From positions 124,001 to 188,000 of the forward strand of contig NZ_FOMD01000004.1 of assembly GCF_900112525.1 (NCBI RefSeq): 64,000 nucleotides of DNA, written 5' to 3'. How positions within the stretch are numbered: the first letter of the stretch is position 1; each line of letters begins with the position of its first letter. Both the position numbers and the translations under genes were made by a program. Below the pieces are notes generated by a model. The model ran no database searches. It was not told the DNA's origin and saw only the letters and a program-made list of their open reading frames with translations. Of this stretch, positions 54,970 to 64,000 are shown piece by piece. The stretch comes from Klenkia taihuensis. Its GTDB lineage: Bacteria; Actinomycetota; Actinomycetes; Mycobacteriales; Geodermatophilaceae.

Positions 54970-54990
54970 GCCGGGGCCTGAGCCGGGGCC

Positions 54991-56562
54991 TCAGCCGAAG
55001 GAGTCGCGGGTGGCCGTCCACCAGTCGGTGAGCTCGGCCAGCCCGTCGGCGCCGGTGCCGGCCGAGGTGGCCACCACCAGCAGCTGCTGGGCGCTGGCGG
55101 TCCAGAACAGCACCGCGTCGCCGCGGGTGGTGGTCAGGCAGCCGACGCGCCCGGCGGTCTGCTGGTCGGCGTCGCGCCAGTAGTAGTAGCCGGTCGACGC
55201 GGGGCAGGTGTCGCGGGCGGGCAGCGGCGGCAGGTCGGAGCGGTCGACCAGGCCGAGGAAGGCGCCGTCGGCGGCCGACGCGTCGGCGTAGGAGGACACC
55301 CGCACCGACGACGGCCCCGGCGCAGCGGCGCCGCACTCGACCCGGGCGGTCTCCCCGGCGCCGTCGGGGGTGGCCGAGGCGCAGTCGGTCAACGCGTCGG
55401 GCAGCACCCCGCGCAGCGCTTCCTCCTCGGCCGACGTGGTCGGCGCGGCGCTCGTCGTGGGTGTCGTGGTGGTGTCCTCGCCCCCGCCGCGGGTCAGCAC
55501 GACCACCAGGACGACGGCGGCGACCACCACCGCGGCGACACCGGCCGCGGCCCAGGGCAGCCAGCGGCGCCGGCTCGGCGGCCCCGGGTGGGTGACCGGC
55601 ACCGGCGCCGGTCCGCTCCAGGCCGGGGCGGGCGCGGGGGTCCAGCCCGGGCCGGACATGCCGACGGCCTGCGGCGGGGGCGGCGGCGGGCCGGGTGCGG
55701 GGCCGTTGTCCCGCTGCGGGGTGACCCCGCCGGTGCTCAGCGCCGCCCGGGCCGCGGTCGCCATCGCCCCGGCCGAGGGCCAGCGCTGCGCGGGGTCCTT
55801 GGCCAGCCCGCGGGCCACCACGTCGTCCAGCCCCGGCGGCAGGCCCGGCCGGACCGAGGACACCCGCGGCGGGACGGCGTTGAGGTGGGCGTACATCATG
55901 GAGGCCAGGCCCTCGCCGGTGAACGGCCGCCGGCCGGCCAGGCACTCGAACAGCACGCACGCCAGCGCGTACACGTCGGTGCGGGCGTCGACCGGCCGCT
56001 CCATGAACCGCTCGGGCGCCATGTAGTCGAAGGAGCCGACCGCCGACCCGGTCTGGGTCAGCGACCCGGTCTCGGAGTCACCGGCCGACCAGGCGATGCC
56101 GAAGTCCACCAGGTAGACGAACTCGTCACCGGGGTCGCCGGTGACCAGCACGTTGGAGGGCTTCACGTCGCGGTGCACCAGGCCCTCGTGGTGCGCGGCG
56201 TCCAGCGCCCGGGCGACCTGGGCGACCACCGCGACCGCGCGGGCCGGCTCCAGGGCGCCCTCGCGGTGCAGGAGGTCGCCGAGGTCGACGCCCTGCACCA
56301 GCCGCATGTCCAGGAACAACCGGCCGTCGACCTCGCCGTAGCGGTGGATCGGGATGACGTGCGGCTCGGACAGCCGGGCGACCGCGTGCGCCTCGCGGCG
56401 GAACCGCTCCCGGTAGCCGGGGTCCCCGGCCAGGCCGGAGGAGAGCACCTTGAGCGCGACGGTGCGGCGGTGCTCGGTGTCGAAGGCCCGGTAGACCTCG
56501 CCCATGCCGCCGCGCCCGATCAGCTCCTCGATGCGGTAGGCCCCGAACGAACCGGACTCCAC
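54991..56562 (-). CDS. Serine/threonine protein kinase with C-terminal extracellular sensor
   Basis: 523 aa from GTG 56560-56562 ([18 protein letters not shown]), with GGGAGG 3 nt upstream. Kinase domain: P-loop [16 protein letters not shown] lysine, [10 protein letters not shown] catalytic loop, DFGIA. One transmembrane helix near residue 325-350 follows a proline-rich linker, then an extracellular domain of about 130 residues with [11 protein letters not shown] and a C-x-C pattern. Likely substrate-phosphorylating in cell-wall or stress signalling; not PASTA. Close paralogue of the next gene. Confidence 0.9.
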   Translation of the reverse strand: MESGSFGAYRIEELIGRGGMGEVYRAFDTEHRRTVALKVLSSGLAGDPGYRERFRREAHAVARLSEPHVIPIHRYGEVDGRLFLDMRLVQGVDLGDLLHREGALEPARAVAVVAQVARALDAAHHEGLVHRDVKPSNVLVTGDPGDEFVYLVDFGIAWSAGDSETGSLTQTGSAVGSFDYMAPERFMERPVDARTDVYALACVLFECLAGRRPFTGEGLASMMYAHLNAVPPRVSSVRPGLPPGLDDVVARGLAKDPAQRWPSAGAMATAARAALSTGGVTPQRDNGPAPGPPPPPPQAVGMSGPGWTPAPAPAWSGPAPVPVTHPGPPSRRRWLPWAAAGVAAVVVAAVVLVVVLTRGGGEDTTTTPTTSAAPTTSAEEEALRGVLPDALTDCASATPDGAGETARVECGAAAPGPSSVRVSSYADASAADGAFLGLVDRSDLPPLPARDTCPASTGYYYWRDADQQTAGRVGCLTTTRGDAVLFWTASAQQLLVVATSAGTGADGLAELTDWWTATRDSFG

Positions 56563-56629
56563 GGGCCTCCCTCGGCGCGCGACGGGGCCTGCCCCCGTCG
56601 TCGGGACGATGGTAGGGGGACGTGCCGGT

Positions 56630-58327
56630 TCAGCCTGCCTGGAAGTCGCTCTTGGCCGGGTCGTTCCACCAGTCGAACAGCTCGGCGAGGCGCGTCTCGC
56701 CGTCGCTGATGAACACGAACCCCTCGGCGCGGGCGTCCTCCTGGGTCCAGGCCACCACACCGTCGCCGTCGGCGTTGACGAAGCAGGCCACCGACCCGGC
56801 GCGCTCACCGTCCTGGCCGGCGTAGTCGATCCAGCCGCGGGCGGTCGCGCAGTCGGCGAGCGAGTCCATCTCCGTCAGCCCCTGCCGGTCGACGTCCCCG
56901 CGGAACGCCTCCTGCAGGGTGTCGGTGTCGGGGTAGCCGTAGAAGTTGCCCGACCGCGGCACCGGCCCCGAGATCGCCGCCGAGCAGCGCACGGCCGCGT
57001 CGGCGCCGTCGCCGGGGAGGGAGTTCTCCTCGCAGTCGGCGGGGTCGAAGTCGGCGGGCAGCCGGTCCAGCAGCGCGTCGTCGCCGCCCGCCGGCCCGGT
57101 GGTCGCCGGCGAGCTGGTGGTCCCCGGCGTGCTGGTGGTGCTGGCGGCCGTCGTCGTCGTGGGCCCGGCGGACGTGGTGGTCGCGGTGGCCGAGCCGGAC
57201 GTGGCGACGACGTCGCCGCCGTCCCCGCCGCGGGTGGCCACCACCACGACCACCACGAGGACGGCGACGACGACCGTGGCCACGAGGGCGGCGACCAGCG
57301 CCGGCGAGGTGCGGGACGGGGCCGGCGGCGGGGGAGCGCCCCAGCCCGGGCCGGTGCCCCCGCCGGTCCACCCCGGGGGCGGACCCGACCAGCCCCCGCC
57401 GCCGGAGGGGGCGGTGAACCCCACGGTCTGCGGGGCGGGGCGCTGCACCGGGTGGGGCGGCAGCTGCGGGACGACGACCTCGGTGCGGGCCGGGCCGGCG
57501 CGCAGCGCGGCGCGGGCCTGCGCGGCCAGCTCGCCCGCGGTGGCCTGCCGCGCGGCGGGGTCCTTGGCCATGCCCTGCGCGATGACCGCGTCCAGGCCCG
57601 CGGGCAGCCCCGGCACCAGCGTGGAGGGGCGGTCGACCGGGGTGTTGACGTGCGCGAACATCTGCGCGGCCAGGCCCTCGCGGGGGAAGGGGCGCCGGCC
57701 GGTCAGGCACTCGAAGAGGACGCAGGCCAGCGCGTAGACGTCGACCCGCCGGTCGACGGGCCGCTCCAGGAACCGCTCGGGCGCCATGTAGTCGAAGGAG
57801 CCCAGCGCCGCGCCGGTCATGGTGAGCGAGGGACCCTGGGCGTCGGCGGTGGAGCGGGCGATGCCGAAGTCGACCAGGTAGGCGAACTCGCCGTCCCCGC
57901 TGCCGGTGAGCAGCACGTTGGAGGGCTTCACGTCGCGGTGCACCAGGCCGTCGGCGTGCGCGGCGTCCAGCGCCTGCGCGACCTGGCTGACCAGCGAGAC
58001 CGCCCGCTCCGGGGCCATCCGGCCCTCGCGGTGCAGCACGGTGGCCACGTCGTCGCCCTGCACCAGCCGCATGTCCAGGAACAGCCGGCCGTCGATCTCG
58101 CCGTAGCGGTGGATGGGCACCACGTGCGGCTCGTTCAGCCGGGCCGCGGCGTGCGCCTCGCGGCGGAACCGCTCCCGGTAGCCGCGGTCGGCGGCCAGGT
58201 GCTCGGACAGGACCTTGAGGGCGACGGTGCGCTCGTGCTCGGTGTCCCAGGCCCGGTAGACCTCGCCCATGCCGCCGCGGCCGATCAGCGACTCGATGCG
58301 GTAGCTGCCGAACTGCCCGGACTCCAC
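56630..58327 (-). CDS. Second serine/threonine protein kinase, paralogous
   Basis: 565 aa from GTG 58325-58327 ([18 protein letters not shown]), with a GGAGGGGG run about 9 nt upstream. Same domain order as its neighbour: P-loop [28 protein letters not shown], proline linker, one transmembrane helix (about 330-355, [20 protein letters not shown]), extracellular sensor ending [16 protein letters not shown]. The sensor shows the same motifs as the other kinase, so the two arose by tandem duplication. Confidence 0.9.
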   Translation of the reverse strand: MESGQFGSYRIESLIGRGGMGEVYRAWDTEHERTVALKVLSEHLAADRGYRERFRREAHAAARLNEPHVVPIHRYGEIDGRLFLDMRLVQGDDVATVLHREGRMAPERAVSLVSQVAQALDAAHADGLVHRDVKPSNVLLTGSGDGEFAYLVDFGIARSTADAQGPSLTMTGAALGSFDYMAPERFLERPVDRRVDVYALACVLFECLTGRRPFPREGLAAQMFAHVNTPVDRPSTLVPGLPAGLDAVIAQGMAKDPAARQATAGELAAQARAALRAGPARTEVVVPQLPPHPVQRPAPQTVGFTAPSGGGGWSGPPPGWTGGGTGPGWGAPPPPAPSRTSPALVAALVATVVVAVLVVVVVVATRGGDGGDVVATSGSATATTTSAGPTTTTAASTTSTPGTTSSPATTGPAGGDDALLDRLPADFDPADCEENSLPGDGADAAVRCSAAISGPVPRSGNFYGYPDTDTLQEAFRGDVDRQGLTEMDSLADCATARGWIDYAGQDGERAGSVACFVNADGDGVVAWTQEDARAEGFVFISDGETRLAELFDWWNDPAKSDFQAG

Positions 58328-58409
58328 CGCCCGCCCCCTCCGCCTCCGTGGGGCCAGCGCGACCACCGGCCAGGCAGTCTAGGGAGACGCACAGCCGGTG
58401 ACCAAGGGC

Positions 58410-58808
58410 TCAGCCCGCCGGTGCGGCGGCGTCCCGGCAGGCCGCGCAGGTGCCGAAGATCTCCAGCGTGTGGCTGACGTCGGCGAAGCCGTGCTCGTCG
58501 GCGACCCGGTCGGCCCACCGCTCGACGGCCGGGCCCTCGACCTCCACGGTGCGCCCGCAGCTGCGGCAGACCAGGTGGTGGTGGTGCCGGGTGCTGCAGC
58601 GGCGGTACAGCGCCTCGCCGGTGTCGGTGCGGATGGAGTCCAGCTCGCCGTCGTCGGCCAGGGCCTGCACCGCGCGGTAGACCGTCGACAGGCCCACGGT
58701 GTCGCCCTCGGCGCGCAGCCGGGCGTGCACCTCCTGGGCGCTGTGGAAGCCCTCGAGCTGGTCGAAGACGGCAGCGACCGCGGTGCGCTGGCGGGTGGTG
58801 CGGACCAT
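58410..58808 (-). CDS. zur: Zinc uptake regulator Zur (Fur family)
   Basis: 132 aa from ATG 58806-58808, whose A is also the first base of the overlapping TGA of the upstream smtB-like gene. Winged-helix N-domain ([33 protein letters not shown]) and C-domain with the HHHH metal motif [12 protein letters not shown] and a second CxxC (CAAC). In actinobacteria the smtB-zur pair responds to zinc. Confidence 0.9.
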   Translation of the reverse strand: MVRTTRQRTAVAAVFDQLEGFHSAQEVHARLRAEGDTVGLSTVYRAVQALADDGELDSIRTDTGEALYRRCSTRHHHHLVCRSCGRTVEVEGPAVERWADRVADEHGFADVSHTLEIFGTCAACRDAAAPAG

Positions 58809-59149
58809 CAGCCGATCGTCGCAGCCGTGACGTCGCCGTGCCCGGCGTGCTCCAGCGCGTCGCGCACGATGTGGCCCACGTGCGAGTCGACGAGGCGGTA
58901 GTGCACCTCGCGGTGCCGGCGGTCGCCGGCCACCAGCCGAGCCCCGCGCAGCACCCGCAGGTGCTGGGAGACCAGGGGCTGGGGGACGCCGAGGGCCTCG
59001 ACCAGCTCGTGCACGCAGAGGGTGCCGTGCTCGTCGAGCAGCGCCACGATGGACAGGCGCAGCGGCGCGGCCAGGGCGGACAGCAGCTCGCTGGCGGCGG
59101 CGACGTCCTCGGGGAGGCGCCGGGGGACCGGGAGCGGGGCGGCCGTCAT
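58808..59149 (-). CDS. ArsR/SmtB-type metal-responsive regulator
   Basis: 113 aa from ATG 59147-59149 ([18 protein letters not shown]). Helix-turn-helix [18 protein letters not shown]. The C-terminal helix has [19 protein letters not shown], with histidines in the SmtB alpha5-type zinc site. Its zur partner overlaps by a base. Mycobacterium has the same SmtB-Zur pair (Rv2358-Rv2359). It likely derepresses zur when zinc is high. Confidence 0.88.
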   Translation of the reverse strand: MTAAPLPVPRRLPEDVAAASELLSALAAPLRLSIVALLDEHGTLCVHELVEALGVPQPLVSQHLRVLRGARLVAGDRRHREVHYRLVDSHVGHIVRDALEHAGHGDVTAATIG

Positions 59150-59169
59150 GGCACCATCGTCCGCGCATG

Positions 59170-59184
59170 TGAGAACCATTGTCA
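59170..59184. promoter_or_regulatory. Zinc-regulator palindrome upstream of smtB-zur
   Basis: TGAGAACCATTGTCA fits the imperfect palindrome TGANAATNATTNTCA at 14 of 15 positions. It is 20 bases before the smtB-like start and 18 before the divergent monooxygenase-like gene, so could control both. Whether the ligand is SmtB or Zur cannot be told from sequence. Confidence 0.7.
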
Positions 59185-59201
59185 ACTGCGAAGGGGTGCC
59201 C

Positions 59202-59471
59202 GTGTTCGCGCTCACCAGGTTCCGCACCGAGGACCCCGCCGCGCTGCGCGCCGACGCCGCGCTCCTGCTGGCCGCGCTGCGGCGGCGTCCGGGGTTCGTG
59301 TCCGGGGAGTTCGGGACGGCGGCCGACGACCCGGGCCTGTGCGCCCTGCTGACCACCTGGGACGGAGTCGGCTCCTACCGCCGGGCGCTGTCCGCGGCCG
59401 AGGTGAAGATCGCCGGGGCGCCGGTCTGGCTGCACGCGGTGGACGAGCCCGGGGTGTACCTGCCGGAATGA
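59202..59471 (+). CDS. Antibiotic biosynthesis monooxygenase-like small protein
   Basis: 89 aa from GTG 59202, with AAGGGG 5 nt upstream; GTG 59196 also possible. ABM ferredoxin-like fold: [38 protein letters not shown]. Such proteins vary in function (heme degradation, quinone oxidation). It is divergent from the smtB-zur pair across a likely zinc-operator, so zinc regulation is plausible. Confidence 0.75.
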   Translation: MFALTRFRTEDPAALRADAALLLAALRRRPGFVSGEFGTAADDPGLCALLTTWDGVGSYRRALSAAEVKIAGAPVWLHAVDEPGVYLPE

Positions 59472-59487
59472 GGTCGCGGGGGGCGTC

Positions 59488-59493
59488 TAGCGT
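59488..59493 (+). promoter_or_regulatory. -10 element (TAGCGT) of glyS
   Basis: TAGCGT with a 43-nt gap to the glyS GTG; GGAG at 59524-59527 follows in the leader. Confidence 0.45.
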
Positions 59494-59536
59494 TGCAGGG
59501 CAACCGCCGACCGCCAGCCGGATGGAGAACCTCCGC

Positions 59537-60949
<1,413 letters not shown>

Positions 60950-60954
60950 GCGGT

Positions 60955-61026
60955 GGGTTGACCCACCTCGGGGTCCCTCGGTCCACGGCACGCCCGGGAC
61001 CGGGGGACCGCCGGGTGGGTCAACCC
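60955..61026. repeat. Long inverted repeat after glyS
   Basis: 60955-60984 and 60997-61026 are reverse complements over 30 bp (27 Watson-Crick pairs, two G.T, one mismatch) around a 12-nt loop. The left arm also contains a small hairpin GGTGGGT-tg-ACCCACC (60952-60967). It is far longer than a normal terminator; a REP- or MITE-like element is possible. Confidence 0.75.
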
Positions 61027-61073
61027 CCCGCGTGCCATCTGTCCGCCGCGATCGGCACGACCAGCGCCCCGCC

Positions 61074-61079
61074 TACCCT
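61074..61079 (+). promoter_or_regulatory. -10 element (TACCCT) 6 nt before dusB
   Basis: TACCCT, 6 nt, then GTG 61086. Confidence 0.45.
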
Positions 61080-61085
61080 GGACCG

Positions 61086-62237
61086 GTGACCGCCGTCCTC
61101 GACACCGCACTGCCGCCGCTGCGGCTGGGCGCGCTGACCGTCGACCCGGCCGTCGTCCTCGCGCCGATGGCCGGCATCACCGGACCGGCCTTCCGCACGC
61201 TGTGCCGCGAGTTCGGCGCCGGGCTCTACGTCTGCGAGATGATCACCACCCGCGCGTTGGTGGAGCGCAACGAGAAGACCCTGCGGATGGTCCGGGCGAC
61301 CACCGAGGAGCACGACGCCTTCTCCGTGCAGCTCTACGGCACCGACCCGGCCACCGTCGGGCGGGCGGTGGAGATGCTGGTCGACGAGTGCGTCGCCGGC
61401 ACCCGGCCCGCGCACGTGGACCTCAACTTCGGCTGCCCGGTGCCCAAGGTGACCCGCAAGGGCGGCGGGTCCGCGCTGCCGTGGCGCCGCCGGCTGTTCG
61501 CCGACATCGTCACCGCCGCCGTCCGCGCCGCCCGCGACGTCCCGGTCACGGTGAAGACCCGCATCGGCATCGACCCCGAGCACCACACCTACCTCGACGC
61601 CGGCCGGATCGCGCAGGACGCCGGTGCCGCGGCGATCACGCTGCACGGCCGCACCGCCGACCAGCTCTACAGCGGGACGGCGGACTGGTCCTACATCTCC
61701 CGCCTGGTCGAGGCCGTGGACATCCCGGTGCTGGGCAACGGCGACGTCTGGGAGGCCGACGACGCACTGCGGATGGTCGCCGAGACCGGGTGCGCCGGCG
61801 TCGTCGTCGGCCGCGGCTGCCTGGGCCGGCCGTGGCTGTTCGGCGACCTGGCCGCCGCCTTCGCCGGCTCCGCGCAGCGGGCGCTGCCGACCTTCCGCGA
61901 GGTCGCGACGGTCATGCACCGGCACGCCACCCTGCTGGCCGCCGAGCACGGCGAGGCGCACGGCTGCGCGGACTTCCGCAAGCACGTCGCCTGGTACACC
62001 AAGGGCTTCTCGGTCGGCTCCGAGGTCCGCCGGGCACTGGCGATGGTCGGCTCGCTGGACGAGCTCGCCGGGCTGCTGGCCCGCATCGAGGACCAGCCGT
62101 ACCCGACCGCCGTCCTCGGCGCCCCCCGCGGGCGGACGTCGTCCCCCCGGCCGGTCGCGCTGCCCGAGGGCTGGCTGGACGACCGCGACGACCCCCGGCC
62201 GCCGGCCGGGGCCGAGCTGGAGGTCAGCGGCGGGTGA
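61086..62237 (+). CDS. dusB: tRNA dihydrouridine synthase DusB
   Basis: 383 aa from GTG 61086. FMN-binding TIM barrel: LAPMAGITGPAFRTLC, catalytic-Cys region NFGCPVPKVTRKGGG and TVKTRIGID, then GNGDVWEADDALRMVAETGC. It reduces uridine to dihydrouridine in tRNA. Located after glyS, as usual in actinobacteria. The 4-nt overlap with the next gene suggests one transcript. Confidence 0.95.
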   Translation: MTAVLDTALPPLRLGALTVDPAVVLAPMAGITGPAFRTLCREFGAGLYVCEMITTRALVERNEKTLRMVRATTEEHDAFSVQLYGTDPATVGRAVEMLVDECVAGTRPAHVDLNFGCPVPKVTRKGGGSALPWRRRLFADIVTAAVRAARDVPVTVKTRIGIDPEHHTYLDAGRIAQDAGAAAITLHGRTADQLYSGTADWSYISRLVEAVDIPVLGNGDVWEADDALRMVAETGCAGVVVGRGCLGRPWLFGDLAAAFAGSAQRALPTFREVATVMHRHATLLAAEHGEAHGCADFRKHVAWYTKGFSVGSEVRRALAMVGSLDELAGLLARIEDQPYPTAVLGAPRGRTSSPRPVALPEGWLDDRDDPRPPAGAELEVSGG

Positions 62238-62683
62238 GCGGCGCCCCGGAGTACCTCTACGACGACGACCCGCAGCCGCTGCACGCCGGCCCCGGCCGCT
62301 CCCGCAGAGGCCTGCTGGTCGCCCTGGGCGTCGGCACCGTCGCGGTCGCGGTCGGCGCGGTGGTCGCGCTGCCGCTGCTGCAGGGCACCGGCTCGGAGCA
62401 GGCGACGCAGGTGGCCGACGTCTTCAGCCGCGCGCTGGCCGCCGGCGACGCCGAGACCGCCTGGGGCCTGCTCTGCGAGGACGAGCAGGACCGGCTGGCG
62501 CCGGGCGACGTGGCGGGGGAGTACCTGCGGCCCGGGACGCCGACCGTCGGCGCGCCCGTGCGCGGCACCGGCGACGAGCGCACCGAGCAGGTCCCGGTCA
62601 GCTGGGACGACGGGGGCGCGGTCACCACGGTCGAGCTCACCGTGGTCCCCGAGGACGGCGCCAAGGTCTGCGGCCTGTCCTGA
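62234..62683 (+). CDS. Single-pass membrane protein of unknown function
   Basis: 149 aa, GTG overlapping dusB by 4 nt. One transmembrane helix (about residues 26-48, GLLVALGVGTVAVAVGAVVAL) is followed by an extracytoplasmic domain (VFSRALAAGDAETAWGLLC; VAGEYLRPGTPTVG) resembling the DUF4878/lumazine-like scaffold. No catalytic residues recognised. Confidence 0.7.
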   Translation: MSGAPEYLYDDDPQPLHAGPGRSRRGLLVALGVGTVAVAVGAVVALPLLQGTGSEQATQVADVFSRALAAGDAETAWGLLCEDEQDRLAPGDVAGEYLRPGTPTVGAPVRGTGDERTEQVPVSWDDGGAVTTVELTVVPEDGAKVCGLS

Positions 62684-62717
62684 CCGCGGCACGGCCGGGC
62701 GTGGTACCCATGTCGGC

Positions 62718-63338
62718 ATGCTCGGAGGCTTCGTCGCACGCGCCGTCGGTGCCGCCGTGCTCGCCGTCGCCCTGGTGGTCGTGTCCACGGCCGCGGCGAT
62801 CTGGTGGACCGCCCGGCAGGACTCCGAGCCCCGCTCCGACGCCATCGTCGTGCTGGGCTCGGCGCAGTACAACGGCGTGCCCAGCTCCATCTTCGAGGCC
62901 CGGCTGGAGCACGCGCTGCAGCTGTGGGAGGAGGGCGTCGCGCCGGTCGTGGTGACCGTCGGGGGCCGCCGCGACGGCGACGAGTTCACCGAGGCCGAGG
63001 CCGGCCGCGACTACCTGGAGCAGGCCGGCGTCCCGGCCGAGGACCTCGTCCCGGTGACCGACGGCGTGGACACCCTGGAGAGCATGCGGCTGGTCGCCGC
63101 CGAGTTCGACCAGCGCGGCTGGCGCACCGCGGTGCTGGTCACCGACCCCTGGCACGCCATGCGCGCCGAGCGGATGGCCGAGGACTCCGGCATCGACGCG
63201 GCCAGCTCGCCCACCCGGCAGGGCCCGGCCGTGCAGACCCGCAGCACCCAGTTCCGCTACATCCTCCGCGAGACCGCCGCCTACCTGCTCTACCGCGCCA
63301 CCGGCGAGAGCGTCGCGGGCGCACCGGGCATCGGGTGA
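62718..63338 (+). CDS. YdcF/ElyC-type (DUF218) membrane protein
   Basis: 206 aa from ATG 62718. N-terminal transmembrane helix (AVLAVALVVVSTAAAIWW), then a DUF218 domain: AIVVLGSAQYNGVPSSIF and VGGRRDGDEFTEAEA. E. coli relatives SanA/ElyC affect cell-envelope integrity. Function here is by homology only. Overlaps the next gene by 4 nt. Confidence 0.85.
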   Translation: MLGGFVARAVGAAVLAVALVVVSTAAAIWWTARQDSEPRSDAIVVLGSAQYNGVPSSIFEARLEHALQLWEEGVAPVVVTVGGRRDGDEFTEAEAGRDYLEQAGVPAEDLVPVTDGVDTLESMRLVAAEFDQRGWRTAVLVTDPWHAMRAERMAEDSGIDAASSPTRQGPAVQTRSTQFRYILRETAAYLLYRATGESVAGAPGIG

Positions 63339-63838
63339 CGGTCCACACGCTCTGCCGGGCCGGCCACCGCGGGATGGCGGCCGGGGTGCACGCCGTCGTC
63401 GCCGGCGGGGCGGGCGACAAGCACGCGACCGACGGCCTGCTGGTGGCCACCCTGCAGCCGCGCTGGTGGCGCGAGCGGGCGTTGGCCGTGGTCGACGGCG
63501 ACGAGTGGGTCTACTCCAAGGAGACCGGCGACCTGGGCGCGCGGCTGCACGCCGACCCCGAGCACACCGCGCGGCTCCGGGCGGTCCGCACGTCGTTCTG
63601 GACCGGCCGGCACGAGGTCGACCTGGAGGGCACCGTGCTGGGGGTCAGGACCGGGCAGCGCACCCGGGTGTGGACGCTGGGCGACGAGGTGGTCGGCCGC
63701 AGCGGACGCGTCGGGTTCTGGAGCCCGGTGCCCACCCTGGAGCTGCGCGACGACGTCCCGCTGCGGCACGTGGTCTTCCTGCTCTGGCTCGAGCACGTGT
63801 TCACCCGGCGCAACCAGGCCGCGGCCGCCGCCGCGTGA
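63335..63838 (+). CDS. Hypothetical protein
   Basis: 167 aa from GTG overlapping the DUF218 stop. No transmembrane segment; begins MTVHTLCRAGHRGMAAGVHA and contains VDGDEWVYSKETGD and FWSPVPTLELRDDVPLRH. It is a conserved-looking actinobacterial protein I cannot place; an internal ATG is not needed. Co-transcription with its neighbours is likely. Confidence 0.7.
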   Translation: MTVHTLCRAGHRGMAAGVHAVVAGGAGDKHATDGLLVATLQPRWWRERALAVVDGDEWVYSKETGDLGARLHADPEHTARLRAVRTSFWTGRHEVDLEGTVLGVRTGQRTRVWTLGDEVVGRSGRVGFWSPVPTLELRDDVPLRHVVFLLWLEHVFTRRNQAAAAAA

Positions 63839-63898
63839 GCAGCGCTGGGATGATGGGGCACGGATCGGGCAGCGGAGCGGTGCGGGGGGTGGGTCGGC

Positions 63899-64000
63899 AT
63901 GGCGGGTGAGCGGCGAGGGCGGATCCGTGCCGCCGACATCGCCACCGTGCGCGAGCGCGCCAAGATCGACGAGGTCGTCGGCGAGCACCTGCAGCTCAAG
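63899..64000 (+). CDS. dnaG: DNA primase, first 34 codons (3' truncated by window edge)
   Basis: MAGERRGRIRAADIATVRER followed by AKIDEVVGEHLQLK, matching the N-terminus of actinobacterial DnaG, just before the CHC2 zinc domain, which lies outside. Start ATG 63899. It primes lagging-strand synthesis. Confidence 0.85.
   Translation, partial: MAGERRGRIRAADIATVRERAKIDEVVGEHLQLK

Overview
The window is a very GC-rich actinobacterial chromosome segment. Most third codon positions are G or C, GTG starts are common, TGA is the dominant stop, and long antisense shadow ORFs run under almost every gene. The best guess is Geodermatophilaceae (Geodermatophilus, Blastococcus or Modestobacter). The gene order is typical of high-GC Actinobacteria, and the selenocysteine tRNA at 32605-32700 appears to carry a CUA anticodon. 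From memory, UAG-decoding tRNASec has been reported for Geodermatophilus and Blastococcus (Mukai and colleagues, 2016). The taxonomic call is inference; the anticodon is read directly from the sequence. I see no insertion sequence, prophage, CRISPR array or rRNA. This is core chromosome.

Layout. 1-6732: end of a B12-binding radical SAM protein, its DUF2344 partner, ribonuclease E/G, then rplU-rpmA, each unit closed by a strong hairpin. 6767-11748: obgE, proB, a peptide deformylase, a convergent GNAT gene, and proA. 11756-14043: MoxR ATPase plus VWA protein. 14318-17162: nadD, rsfS, a histidine phosphatase, degV. 17202-23978: a membrane protein, then comEA, a bluB-like gene, comEC and holA. 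24053-29448: rpsT, lepA, a MOSC protein, and an lprG-like lipoprotein overlapping a 14-TM MFS exporter (the lprG-P55 arrangement). 29438-36236: a quinone oxidoreductase-like gene and the selenocysteine island (selD, a YraQ-type permease, selC, selA, selB, a GNAT gene). 36212-43781: a small protein, enoyl-CoA hydratase, hemW, recQ, and an ABC-2 exporter with a DesK/DesR-type two-component system. 43876-64000: a conserved actinobacterial block. It runs hrcA-dnaJ2 (CIRCE-controlled), rsmE, HIT protein, hydratase, phoH-ybeY-corC-degenerate cytidine deaminase, a membrane protein, era-recO-uppS, twin Ser/Thr kinases, zur-smtB with an apparent zinc-responsive palindrome, a monooxygenase-like gene, glyS, dusB, three small proteins and the first 34 codons of dnaG.

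How it works together. Most genes serve ribosome assembly and translation (obgE, rsfS, rplU, rpmA, rpsT, lepA, rsmE, era, ybeY, glyS, dusB), protein and RNA quality control, proline and NAD synthesis, and DNA maintenance. The unusual module is the selenocysteine cluster. SelD makes selenophosphate, SelA converts seryl-tRNASec to Sec-tRNASec, and SelB delivers it. Because the tRNA appears to read UAG, Sec in this organism is probably encoded by UAG, although UAG is also an ordinary stop here (proA, bluB-like gene, and the GNAT gene right after selB).

A second genome-wide signal is a recurring TANNNT-like hexamer (often only A at position 2 and T at position 6 are conserved) placed 6-7 nt before the start codon, as expected for leaderless transcripts.
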